DNA from: Acetobacteraceae bacterium
Lineage (GTDB): Bacteria > Pseudomonadota > Alphaproteobacteria > Acetobacterales > Acetobacteraceae
Reading direction: 5' to 3'
DNA length: 8,516 bases
Assembly (NCBI GenBank): GCA_019689515.1
Contig: JADGHI010000141.1
Span: forward strand, 1-8,516
A program made the translations under genes and the position numbers. The notes under the pieces were generated by a model. It saw only the letters and a program-made list of their open reading frames with translations. It searched no databases and was not told the origin of the DNA. Every line of letters starts with the position of its first letter. Position 1 is the first letter of the stretch. Below, one piece after another: positions 1 through 6,554 of this stretch.

Positions 1-2
1 CT

Positions 3-785
3 CCAGCCCCCAGGGGCGAGGGCGCGGCGGGGCGGAGCCCTGCGTCTCCAGCGGGCAGCGGTGCGGCCGCTTCCCGATACCGCCTGGCATGGCGGCGCCT
101 CCTGCCTCTCGCGCTCCTCGTCCTGGCCCTCGCCCTGGCCTACGCGCTCGGCCTGCACCGCCTGCTCTCCCTCGATGCGCTGGCCCGGCACCGCGAGGCG
201 CTGACGGCGCTGGTCGCCGCCCATCCGCTTCCCGCCGCCGGGCTCTACCTCGCCGCCTACATCGCCGTGGTCGCCCTCTCCCTGCCCGGTGGCGCGGTCA
301 TGACCCTCGCCGGCGGCTTCCTGTTCGGTCCCTGGCTCGGCGCCGCCTTCGCCGTGCTCGGCGCCACCATCGGCGCCTGCCTGCTGTTCCTCGCCGCCCG
401 CTCCGCCCTCGCCCCGCTGGTCGCCGCGCGTGCGGCGCCGCTGCTCGACCGCGTCCGGCCCGGCCTCGAACGCGAGGGATTCTTCTATCTCCTCGCGCTG
501 CGGCTGATGCCGGTGGTGCCGTTCTGGCTGCTCAACCTCGCCCCGGCCCTGGTCGGCATGCGCTTCCTCCCCTATGCCGCCGCCACGGCCGTCGGGATCG
601 TCCCGGCGACGACGGTGTTCGCCGGCATCGGCGCGGGGCTGGGCGAGATCCTGGCGCGGGGCGAGACCCCCGACCTCTCCGTGATCCTCTCCCCCGGCAT
701 CCTGCTTCCGCTGCTCGGGCTGGCGGCGCTGTCGCTGCTCGGGGCGTGGTGGCGGCGGCGCAGGGGGACGCAGGGGAATGGCTGA
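3..785 (+). CDS. TVP38/TMEM64 (DedA-like, VTT domain) membrane protein, 5'-partial
   Basis: The frame is open from the window edge to a TGA at 783-785, giving 260 visible residues. No ATG, GTG or TTG occurs in this frame before the GTG at 267, and that GTG would delete a clear first transmembrane helix (about 96-155) and the conserved periplasmic/loop segment after it, so the true start is probably upstream of the window. The VTT domain is recognised from the LPGG segment (282-293), the following glycine-rich helix with AGGFLFGPWLG, the LRLMPVVP segment with its Arg at 501, and the NLAPALVG turn. About five or six hydrophobic helices are visible, ending in a basic tail (WWRRRRG). The family is an inner-membrane group related to DedA and eukaryotic TMEM41B/VMP1 lipid scramblases; the substrate here is unknown. 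It overlaps the downstream oxidoreductase by 8 bases, indicating translational coupling. The first 25 or so visible residues are Ala/Pro/Gly-rich and could be a disordered leader. Confidence 0.88.
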   Translation, partial: PAPRGEGAAGRSPASPAGSGAAASRYRLAWRRLLPLALLVLALALAYALGLHRLLSLDALARHREALTALVAAHPLPAAGLYLAAYIAVVALSLPGGAVMTLAGGFLFGPWLGAAFAVLGATIGACLLFLAARSALAPLVAARAAPLLDRVRPGLEREGFFYLLALRLMPVVPFWLLNLAPALVGMRFLPYAAATAVGIVPATTVFAGIGAGLGEILARGETPDLSVILSPGILLPLLGLAALSLLGAWWRRRRGTQGNG

Positions 786-2211
786 CTACGATGTAGCGAT
801 CATCGGCGCCGGCGCGGCCGGGCTCTCCATCGCCGCGTTTTCCGCCCAGCTCGGCCTCAAGGTCGCGCTGATCGAGCGCGGCCGGATGGGCGGCGACTGC
901 CTGAATTACGGCTGCGTCCCCTCCAAGGCCCTGCTCGCCGCCGCCCACCGTGCGCAGGCGGCGCGCGAGGCCGGGCGCTTCGGCATCCGCCTCCCGCCCC
1001 CCGAGATCGACTGGGCGGCGGTGCGCGCCCATGTCCGCGGCGCGGTTGACCGCATCGCGCCCAACGACTCGGAGGAGCGCTTCCGCGCCCTCGGCGCCGA
1101 TGTCATCCGCGCCAGCGCCCATTTCGTCGCGCCCGACGCGATCGAGGCCGGCGGCCGCCGCTACACCTTCCGCCGCGCCGTGGTCGCCGCCGGCAGCGCC
1201 CCGGTGGTGCCGGCCATCCCGGGCCTCGCCGAGGTGCCCTACGTCACCAACGAGACCATCTTCGACCTCGAGGACCCGCCCGGCCACCTGATCGTCCTCG
1301 GCGGCGGCCCGATCGGGCTGGAGATGGCACAGGCCCATGCCCGGCTCGGCTGCCTCGTCACCGTCATCGAGGCGGCGCCGAGCATCGCCGGGCGCGAGGA
1401 CCCCGAGCTGGTCGAGGGCTTGCGCCAGGCGCTCCGGGCCGAGGGCGTGACCCTGCGCGAGGGCGCGACGCTGCGCCGGGTCGAGCCGGACGAGCCCGGC
1501 GGCCTGGTGGCGGTGCTGGAGGACGGCAGCCGGATCGCCGGCACGCATCTGCTGCTCGCCGTGGGCCGGGCGCCGCGCCTCGCCGGCCTCGACCTGCCGG
1601 CCGCCGGCATCGAGGCCACGCGGCAGGGCATCGCGACCGACCTCTCGCTGCGCTCCGTCTCCAACCGCCGGGTCTGGGCGGCGGGCGACATCGCCGACCC
1701 GCGCGGCCTCGGCCCGCGCGCCTTCACCCATGTCTGCTCGCAGCACGCCGCGATCGTCGCGCGCTCGATGCTGTTCCGCCTCCCGGCGAAGCTGGACTAC
1801 GCGGCGCTGCCGCGCGTCATCTACACCGACCCCGAACTGGCCCAGGTCGGGCTAACCGAGGCCGAGGCGCGGGAGGCCGGGCACACGGCGCTGCGCATCC
1901 TGCGCTGGCCGCTCTCCGACAACGACCGCGCGGTGGCCGAGGGCCGGCCGGAGGGGTTGGTGAAGCTCATAACCACGCCGAAGGGCCGCCTGCTCGGCGC
2001 CTCGGTGCTGGGCGCCCGGGCGGGCGACATGGCCGGGATCTTCGGGCTGATGATCGGCCGGAAGCTGCCGCTCTCGGCGCTCGCCGGGCTGGTCCTGCCC
2101 TACCCGACCCTGGCCGAGGCGGCCAAGCGCGCGGCCGGGGAATTCTTCACCCCGAAGCTCCTTTCCCCGGTTGCGAAGCGGCTGGCCGGCTTGCTCATGC
2201 GTTTGCCCTGA
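778..2211 (+). CDS. FAD-dependent pyridine nucleotide-disulfide oxidoreductase (mercuric reductase-like, not MerA)
   Basis: A 477-residue flavoprotein of the class I disulfide oxidoreductase family. It has the N-terminal FAD-binding motif GAGAAG (residues 10-15), the redox-active disulfide in GGDCLNYGCVPSK (Cys41, Cys46), a second Rossmann fold GGGPIGLE (175-182) whose second strand ends in Glu198 (favours NADH over NADPH), the FAD-ribityl motif AAGD (Asp304), and the dimerisation domain from about residue 340. In the C-terminal catalytic motif, lipoamide dehydrogenases carry His-Pro-Thr-x-x-Glu; here it is Tyr442-Pro-Thr-Leu-Ala-Glu447, so the usual His base is Tyr, as at the equivalent place in mercuric reductase. 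There is no heavy-metal-associated N-terminal domain and no C-terminal Cys pair, so it is unlikely to reduce mercury. The ATG at 778 lies inside the end of the TVP38 gene, preceded by purine-rich GGGGA. TVP38 and this oxidoreductase occur fused in other bacteria, so the electron acceptor is probably linked to a membrane process, but it is unknown. Confidence 0.9.
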   Translation: MADYDVAIIGAGAAGLSIAAFSAQLGLKVALIERGRMGGDCLNYGCVPSKALLAAAHRAQAAREAGRFGIRLPPPEIDWAAVRAHVRGAVDRIAPNDSEERFRALGADVIRASAHFVAPDAIEAGGRRYTFRRAVVAAGSAPVVPAIPGLAEVPYVTNETIFDLEDPPGHLIVLGGGPIGLEMAQAHARLGCLVTVIEAAPSIAGREDPELVEGLRQALRAEGVTLREGATLRRVEPDEPGGLVAVLEDGSRIAGTHLLLAVGRAPRLAGLDLPAAGIEATRQGIATDLSLRSVSNRRVWAAGDIADPRGLGPRAFTHVCSQHAAIVARSMLFRLPAKLDYAALPRVIYTDPELAQVGLTEAEAREAGHTALRILRWPLSDNDRAVAEGRPEGLVKLITTPKGRLLGASVLGARAGDMAGIFGLMIGRKLPLSALAGLVLPYPTLAEAAKRAAGEFFTPKLLSPVAKRLAGLLMRLP

Positions 2212-2261
2212 CGCTTACTGCCGTCTTCGATCGCTGCGCTTGCGAAAAGCGGGACACCCCC

Positions 2262-3056
2262 ATGGAACGCACGCTCACGGGCCGCACGGCCCTGGTCACC
2301 GGCTCGACCTCCGGCATCGGGCTCGGGATCGCCCGAATGTTCGCGGAGGCCGGGGCCAAGGTCATGCTGAACGGCCTCGGCCGGCCCGAGGACATCGCCG
2401 CCGCCCGGCGGGAAGTCGGCGCGGCCATGGGCGGCGGCGAGGCGCCCTATTCCGACCACGACCTGTCGAAGCCGGAGGCCGTGCGCGCCATGGTCGCCGC
2501 GGCGGAGAAGGCGCTCGGGCAGGTGGACATCCTGGTCAACAACGCCGGCATCCAGTTCACCGCGCCGGTCGAGGACTTCCCGGACGAGAAGTGGGACCAG
2601 ATCCTCGCGATCAACCTCTCGTCCAATTTCCACGCGATCAAGGCGGTGCTGCCTGGGATGAAGGCGCGGGGCTGGGGGCGGATCATCAACATCTCCTCCG
2701 CCCACGGCCTGACCGCGAGCCCCTTCAAGGTCGCCTACATCGCCGCCAAGCACGGCGTCGTCGGCCTGACGAGGACCGTGGCGCTGGAGGTCGCCCGCAC
2801 CGGCGTGACCTGCAACGCGATCTGCCCGGGCTTCACCCGCACCCCGCTCGCCGAGCGGCAGGTCGTCGCCGCCGCGCAGGAGCGCGGCATCAGCGAGGAA
2901 GAGGCGCTGACCGAGGTGGTGCTCGCCAAGCAGCCCTCCAAGCGCTGGGTGGAGGTGGAGGAAGTCGCGCGCATGGCCCTCTATGTCTGCGGGCCCGACA
3001 CCGGGAGCCTGAACGGTGCGGCGCTGAGCATAGACGGCGGCTGGACCGCGGCGTGA
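2262..3056 (+). CDS. bdhA: D-3-hydroxybutyrate dehydrogenase (SDR family)
   Basis: A 264-residue classical short-chain dehydrogenase, about the usual length for bacterial 3-hydroxybutyrate dehydrogenases (roughly 260). It should interconvert D-3-hydroxybutyrate and acetoacetate with NAD(H) in the cytoplasm, feeding carbon from polyhydroxybutyrate or ketone bodies into acetyl-CoA. Visible motifs are the cofactor loop TGSTSGIG (13-20), NNAG (93-96), Asn118, and the catalytic Ser146, Tyr159 and Lys163. The segments SSAHGLTAS, YIAAKHGVVGLT and CNAICPGFTRTPL are typical of this enzyme rather than of FabG-type reductases, as is the helical insertion after PGFTRTPL. The ATG at 2262 follows a 50-base gap after the oxidoreductase stop; only a weak Shine-Dalgarno (GCGGGA) is seen. 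This gap is where an operon promoter would lie, but no convincing -35/-10 pair stands out. The stop codon overlaps the GTG start of the patatin gene, so the two are probably co-translated. Confidence 0.93.
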   Translation: MERTLTGRTALVTGSTSGIGLGIARMFAEAGAKVMLNGLGRPEDIAAARREVGAAMGGGEAPYSDHDLSKPEAVRAMVAAAEKALGQVDILVNNAGIQFTAPVEDFPDEKWDQILAINLSSNFHAIKAVLPGMKARGWGRIINISSAHGLTASPFKVAYIAAKHGVVGLTRTVALEVARTGVTCNAICPGFTRTPLAERQVVAAAQERGISEEEALTEVVLAKQPSKRWVEVEEVARMALYVCGPDTGSLNGAALSIDGGWTAA

Positions 3057-4213
3057 CGGAGCGCGCGCCCCAGGCCGGGCCGAAGCGCAGCGCGGCCGAC
3101 CGGGAAGCGGCCGACCGCATCGCGGCCACCGAGGTGCTCGGCCCGGTCGCGCACCACGCGCCGCAGCCCTCGACGCCCTCCCGCGCGCCGTCCGGGCGGC
3201 GCCGCATCAGCCTGGCCCTGCAGGGCGGCGGCACGCACGGCGCCTTCACCTGGGGTGCGCTCGAACGCCTGCTCGAGGACGACCGCCTGGAGATCGACGG
3301 CGTCTCCGGCACCTCGGCCGGGGCGATCAACGCGGTGATGCTGGTCCAGGGCCTCATCAAGGAGGGGCCGGAGGGCGCGATCCGCGAGCTCGACCGCTTC
3401 TGGCGGAGCATCGGCGCCAGGCTGACGGTGAGCCCCGTCCGCAGCCTGCCCTGGGAGCGGCTGATCTGGGGGCACGACCTGACCTACTCGCTGGCCTACC
3501 AGGCCTTCGAGACGCTGACGCGCATCCTCTCGCCCTACCAGCTCAACCCCACGCCCTTCGACTACAACCCGCTGCGCCGCGCGCTCGAGCAGTCGGTGGA
3601 TGTCGAGCTCCTGCGCAGTGCGGAGAAGGCGCCCAAGCTCTTCGTGTCGGCGACCAACGTGCGCACCGGCAAGCCGCGCATCTTCAGCCGCAAGGAGATC
3701 AGCGTGGACGCGCTGCTCGCCAGCGCCTGCCTGCCGCACATCTTCAAGGCGGTGGAGATCGACGGCGAGCCCTACTGGGACGGCGGCTATCTCGGCAACC
3801 CGGCGCTCTGGCCGCTCTACGAGCAGGGCGGGCCGCCCGACATCGTGCTGGTCCAGCTCAACCCGCTCGTGCGGGAGGAGGTCCCGACCACCCCCGCCGA
3901 GATCGTGAACCGGCTGAACGAGATCACCTTCAACGGCTCGCTGGTGGCGGAGATGCGCGCGCTCGACTTCGTTCAGCGCCTGCTCGACGCGGGGCGGCTG
4001 GAGCAGCCGCGCTACCGCCGCCTGTTCGTGCACGTGATCGAGGACGAGGAGCGGATGCGCCGCTTCAAGCTCTCGACCAAATACAACGGCGACTGGGACT
4101 TCCTCCAGACCCTGCGCGGCTACGGCCGCGAGGCGGCGGACCGCTGGCTCGCCGAGCATTTCGACAAGCTGGGACGGGAGAGCAGCATCGATATCCGGGC
4201 GCGCTACCTCTGA
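3053..4213 (+). CDS. Patatin-like phospholipase family protein
   Basis: A 386-residue protein with a GTG start whose GTGA overlaps the stop of the 3-hydroxybutyrate dehydrogenase gene. The frame is open far upstream (to about 2171), but that part is an out-of-frame shadow of the dehydrogenase gene, so the GTG is the sensible start. The patatin fold is shown by the oxyanion-hole loop QGGGTHGAF (57-65), the nucleophile motif GTSAG (Ser88) and the catalytic Asp in WDGGYLGN (Asp243), giving a complete Ser-Asp dyad. The first 50 residues are polar and Pro/Ala-rich, with no signal peptide, suggesting a cytoplasmic or membrane-associated hydrolase. Family members cleave acyl esters of phospholipids or other lipids. 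The coupling to the dehydrogenase raises the possibility of a role in polyhydroxybutyrate granule or lipid turnover, but this is inference and no sequence motif here specifies the substrate. Confidence 0.9.
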   Translation: MTERAPQAGPKRSAADREAADRIAATEVLGPVAHHAPQPSTPSRAPSGRRRISLALQGGGTHGAFTWGALERLLEDDRLEIDGVSGTSAGAINAVMLVQGLIKEGPEGAIRELDRFWRSIGARLTVSPVRSLPWERLIWGHDLTYSLAYQAFETLTRILSPYQLNPTPFDYNPLRRALEQSVDVELLRSAEKAPKLFVSATNVRTGKPRIFSRKEISVDALLASACLPHIFKAVEIDGEPYWDGGYLGNPALWPLYEQGGPPDIVLVQLNPLVREEVPTTPAEIVNRLNEITFNGSLVAEMRALDFVQRLLDAGRLEQPRYRRLFVHVIEDEERMRRFKLSTKYNGDWDFLQTLRGYGREAADRWLAEHFDKLGRESSIDIRARYL

Positions 4214-4230
4214 GGTAGGGGAGACGGACT

Positions 4231-4236
4231 GGGAGG
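4231..4236 (+). promoter_or_regulatory. Shine-Dalgarno site of the 65-residue membrane protein
   Basis: GGGAGG lies 7 bases before the ATG at 4244. It supports translation of this short gene, which would otherwise rest only on an open frame of 66 codons in GC-rich DNA. Confidence 0.6.
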
Positions 4237-4243
4237 ACGTGCG

Positions 4244-4441
4244 ATGCCGATCGGGATCTGGTTGCGGATCGCGCTGGCGGCGGTGGTGGGCATCGTGGGG
4301 CTGGTCGCGCTGCCCCACTGGCACACACAGGAGCCGACCGGCGACTATCTGGCCGTGGCGCTGTTCGCCGCCTGCGCCGGCTACGCGATGTGGCAGGTGC
4401 GCCAGTATTTCGACGCGCGCGAACGGGGCGGCGAGAACTGA
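4244..4441 (+). CDS. Small two-helix membrane protein, unknown function
   Basis: A 65-residue protein that I do not recognise as a named family. It has two hydrophobic segments, at about residues 6-24 (IALAAVVGIVGLVAL and flanks) and 37-50 (LAVALFAACAGYAM), joined by a short polar loop HWHTQEPTGDY, and ends in a charged tail (RQYFDARERGGEN). This predicts a helical-hairpin inner-membrane protein. The start is supported by GGGAGG at the right distance. It lies 30 bases after the patatin stop and 14 bases before the tam start on the same strand, so it is probably part of that operon. The His-Trp-His in the loop is a possible metal- or haem-contact, but this is speculation. Confidence 0.75.
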   Translation: MPIGIWLRIALAAVVGIVGLVALPHWHTQEPTGDYLAVALFAACAGYAMWQVRQYFDARERGGEN

Positions 4442-4455
4442 CAAGAGGAAGGACG

Positions 4456-5277
4456 ATGAGCGACGGCGGCACGGCGGCGGCGGCGGCGAATCCGGGCTGG
4501 GACCCGGCGCAATACCTGCGCTTCGCCGACGAGCGGCTGCGCCCCGCCCTCGACCTGATCGCGCGCATCCAGCATCCCGGCCCGATGCGGCGCGTGGTGG
4601 ACCTCGGCTGCGGCGCGGGCAACGCCCTGCCGGTCCTCGCCGCGCGCTTCCCCGGCGCGGAGGTCATCGGCGTGGACGGCTCGGCGGCGATGCTCGCCCG
4701 CGCCGCGAAGGCGGGATTCCGGGTCGAGCAGGCCGACATCGCCACCTGGACGCCGGCGGACGGGCCGGTGGACGTGATCTTCTCCAACGCCGCCCTGCAC
4801 TGGCTCACCGGGCACGAGACCCTGTTCCCGCGTCTGCTCGGCTGCCTCGCCCCGGGCGGCGTGCTCGCGGTGCAGATTCCGGCGATGGACGACGCGCCGT
4901 TCCGGACGCTGCAGTACGAGGTCGCGGCGCGCGAGGGGCAACCCTGGACGGAGCGGCTGCGCGGCGTGCGCAGCGCGCCGCCGATCCCGGCGCCCGAGGC
5001 CTATTACGACCTGCTGGCCGGCCGCACCGCCGCGCTCGACCTCTGGCTCACGGAATACATCCACGTGCTGCGCGGCCCCGATCCCATCGTGCAATGGGCC
5101 ATGGGCACCAGCCTGCGGCCGTTCCTCGACGCGCTCGACGGCCCGGAGGGGACGGACTCGCCGCGGTCAGCCTTCCTCGCCGCCTATGCCGAGGCCGTGC
5201 GGCCGCACTACCCGCCGCGCGCGGACGGCGCGGTGCTGCTGCCGTTCCGGCGGCTGTTCATCCTGGCGCGGGTCTAG
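4456..5277 (+). CDS. tam: Trans-aconitate 2-methyltransferase
   Basis: A 273-residue class I SAM-dependent methyltransferase. It should methylate trans-aconitate, a spontaneous by-product of the citric acid cycle that inhibits aconitase, in the cytoplasm. The start follows the family pattern (W-D-P-x-x-Y-L-x-F-x-x-E-R-x-R-P, residues 15-30). Motif I is VVDLGCGAGN (47-56), the acidic residue binding the SAM ribose is Asp74 in VIGVDGS, and Asp94 follows in QADIATW. The stretch FSNAALHWL resembles the substrate-side FANASLQWL of E. coli Tam, and the C-terminal pattern GLRPFLDAL, ending in PFRRLFILAR, also matches. The protein is about 20 residues longer than the E. coli enzyme, from an Ala-rich N-terminus and small insertions. 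The ATG at 4456 is chosen over the earlier ATG at 4390 because AGAGGAAGG precedes it and because 4390 lies inside the preceding gene in another frame. Confidence 0.93.
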   Translation: MSDGGTAAAAANPGWDPAQYLRFADERLRPALDLIARIQHPGPMRRVVDLGCGAGNALPVLAARFPGAEVIGVDGSAAMLARAAKAGFRVEQADIATWTPADGPVDVIFSNAALHWLTGHETLFPRLLGCLAPGGVLAVQIPAMDDAPFRTLQYEVAAREGQPWTERLRGVRSAPPIPAPEAYYDLLAGRTAALDLWLTEYIHVLRGPDPIVQWAMGTSLRPFLDALDGPEGTDSPRSAFLAAYAEAVRPHYPPRADGAVLLPFRRLFILARV

Positions 5278-5316
5278 CCCCTCGTCGGCCTGGCCATGGT
5301 CAGGCCGGCACGGGGC
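5277..5316 (+). terminator. Long GC-rich hairpin between convergent genes (probable bidirectional transcription end)
   Basis: An interrupted inverted repeat starts at the last base of the tam stop codon. The outer arms GCCCC (5277-5281) and GGGGC (5312-5316) pair. After a 2x2 internal loop, 5284-5292 (GTCGGCCTG) pairs with 5301-5309 (CAGGCCGGC), with one T-G wobble. The loop is GCCATGGT. The hairpin sits in the 61-base gap between tam and the oppositely oriented deacetylase gene. No T-run follows on either strand, so it is not a textbook rho-independent terminator; it may instead act as a 3'-end stabiliser or a rho-assisted stop. Confidence 0.55.
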
Positions 5317-5338
5317 CAGGTGGTTCTGAGGCGGCGCG

Positions 5339-6418
5339 TCACGCCCTGGGCGTTTCCGCGCAGGACGACCGTGGCCCAGGCGTAGCAACGGCAGCAGCGG
5401 AGGCGGGTGCCGCCGCCCAGCCCGGCCAGAAGGAGCGGTCCGCCTCGGCGCGGATCGCCTCCAGCCGCTCCGCGAAGGGCAGGGAGCGTCGCCCGGCGAG
5501 CAGTGCCCGCAGCCGCCCTTCCATTCGCCCGCGGTTCAGCCAAAGCATCAGGCTCGCCCCGAATCCGAGACCGGCATAGCGGCGCAGCCCTTGCGCCGTG
5601 TCCAGGTCGTAGGGGTGGCAATAGCTCCAGAAGATGCCCTGCGGCGCGGCGTCGGGCTGGCGCGCGAAGCGCCTCAGCCGCCAGGGCGGCAGGTAGCGGA
5701 GATACATCCCGCCGAGGAACGGGATCGCCAGCGGCCCCATCCGGCCGAGCGGGCAGGGCAGCTCCAGCACCCCGGACGGCCAGAGGAAGGGCCGCCGCGG
5801 CGCGCCCGGATAGCCGTGAAGGAAGTTCCAAGCCGGCACGACCGAGGAGGAGTAGGCAAAGCCGAGCTCACCGAGAATCGCCGTGGCCCAGGGTGCGGTC
5901 TCCGCGGTCAGCGAGAACATCGGCGCGCGGAAGCCCAGCACCGGCACGCCGCCAAGGTCCTCGATCCGCGCCTTGCACGCCGCGAGGTCGGCGCGGAATC
6001 GCTCCGGCGTCTCGACGCGAAGCGCGCGGTGCCGCTCGCCATGCGAGGCGAGCTCATGGCCGCGCCGGGCGATCTCGCGCACCAGGCCGGGGGCGCGGCG
6101 GGCTGCCTCGCCGAGGATGAAGAAGGTGCCGCGCCCTCCGCCGCCCGCTTCCTCCAGCATGTCGAGCAGGCGGCGGGTGGTGCGTTCCAGCCGGTCGGTG
6201 GACTCCTCGGTGTGCAGCTCCTCCACGTCCACGGTGAAGGTGAAGCAGGAGGGCAGAGCGGCGAACCACGCGGCGCGCCGAATCGCAGCGGCATCGCCTG
6301 CAGGCGGCGCGTCCGCGCCCGCCGTTTCGGGCCATCCCGCCCTTGAGACGCCGCTTGGCCCTTGATAGCCTTGAGGTTCGGCGCGGGGGGGCGGCGCGAG
6401 TGTCCGATTGCGTGGCAT
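5339..6418 (-). CDS. Polysaccharide deacetylase (NodB domain, DUF3473-like)
   Basis: A protein of about 359 residues on the minus strand. The NodB catalytic motifs are FTFTVDVEE (Asp64 as general base), SHGERH (His126 and His130, metal ligands) and GFRAPMFSLT (Arg164). The C-terminal part has WSYCHPYDLD followed by an Arg/Leu-rich helix, as in DUF3473 proteins of exopolysaccharide and exosortase (PEP-CTERM) loci. It should remove N- or O-acetyl groups from a cell-surface polysaccharide. No signal peptide is visible, which fits cytoplasmic action on precursors as in that group. The start is uncertain: in this frame no ATG, GTG or TTG lies between the catalytic VDVEE and the ATG at 6416-6418, so the first 55 or so residues have no domain and look poorly conserved. 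A second ATG at 6431-6433 is also possible; neither has a strong ribosome site. The stop (TGA at 5339-5341) faces the end of tam. Confidence 0.85.
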   Translation of the reverse strand: MPRNRTLAPPPRAEPQGYQGPSGVSRAGWPETAGADAPPAGDAAAIRRAAWFAALPSCFTFTVDVEELHTEESTDRLERTTRRLLDMLEEAGGGGRGTFFILGEAARRAPGLVREIARRGHELASHGERHRALRVETPERFRADLAACKARIEDLGGVPVLGFRAPMFSLTAETAPWATAILGELGFAYSSSVVPAWNFLHGYPGAPRRPFLWPSGVLELPCPLGRMGPLAIPFLGGMYLRYLPPWRLRRFARQPDAAPQGIFWSYCHPYDLDTAQGLRRYAGLGFGASLMLWLNRGRMEGRLRALLAGRRSLPFAERLEAIRAEADRSFWPGWAAAPASAAAVATPGPRSSCAETPRA

Positions 6419-6457
6419 CCGACTTTCTGGCATCCGGCGGTCTGATATCGGGCGTCC
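6398..6457. repeat. Degenerate 15-base tandem repeat, about four units
   Basis: Units at 6398-6412, 6413-6427, 6428-6442 and 6443-6457. The two central units begin with the identical nine bases TGGCATCCG; the first and last share only part (TCCGA in the first, TG.ATC.GGCG in the last). Bases TC at unit positions 6-7 and G at position 9 are in all four. On the minus strand the central units each contain one of the two candidate start codons of the deacetylase gene. Only the central pair is strong; the outer units could be chance. Confidence 0.4.
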
Positions 6458-6554
6458 CGGCCGCACGGAACCCAGGCGCCGCGCCTTTCTTCCACCGCCG
6501 CCGGCGCGGCGAGGATGTCCGTCCTCCAACCGATTGCGGGGCCTTGGTCCGAGC
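6434..6554. promoter_or_regulatory. Divergent intergenic region between deacetylase and aryl-polyene-type genes
   Basis: About 120 bases with no gene, between the possible deacetylase starts (minus strand) and the carrier-protein ATG at 6555 (plus strand). Both transcription units must start in or near it, so it is the likely place for two divergent promoters. It is less GC-dominated than the surrounding genes, with an AT-rich spot TGATATC at 6443-6449 and a second at CCGATTGCG (6530-6538). That nine-base string also occurs at 6404-6412, 126 bases earlier. I cannot define a -35/-10 pair with confidence. Confidence 0.4.

Noticed and set aside
89..796. 235-codon frame starting with ATG at 89
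   Set aside because: Pro/Arg-rich translation overlapping the well-supported TVP38 gene in another frame.
532..1746. 404-codon antisense open frame
   Set aside because: It lies opposite the TVP38 and oxidoreductase genes, has an Arg/Gly/Ala/Asp-rich composition without any recognisable domain, and is the usual shadow in GC-rich DNA.
778..2211. Calling the flavoprotein a mercuric reductase (MerA)
   Set aside because: No C-terminal Cys pair, no metal-binding N-terminal domain and no mer genes nearby.
2237..2251. Small hairpin CGCTT / AAGCG before the dehydrogenase gene
   Set aside because: Only 5 base pairs with a 5-base loop and no T-run; too weak to call a terminator or regulatory structure.
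2171..3052. Upstream extension of the patatin frame, giving a 680-residue protein
   Set aside because: This part is an alternate frame over the 3-hydroxybutyrate dehydrogenase gene, with Arg/Gly/His-rich non-protein-like sequence; the patatin starts at GTG 3053.
2981..4444. 487-codon antisense open frame
   Set aside because: It mirrors the patatin gene, and its composition (Arg, Val, Leu, Glu, His, Gln mixtures without motifs) is that of a shadow.
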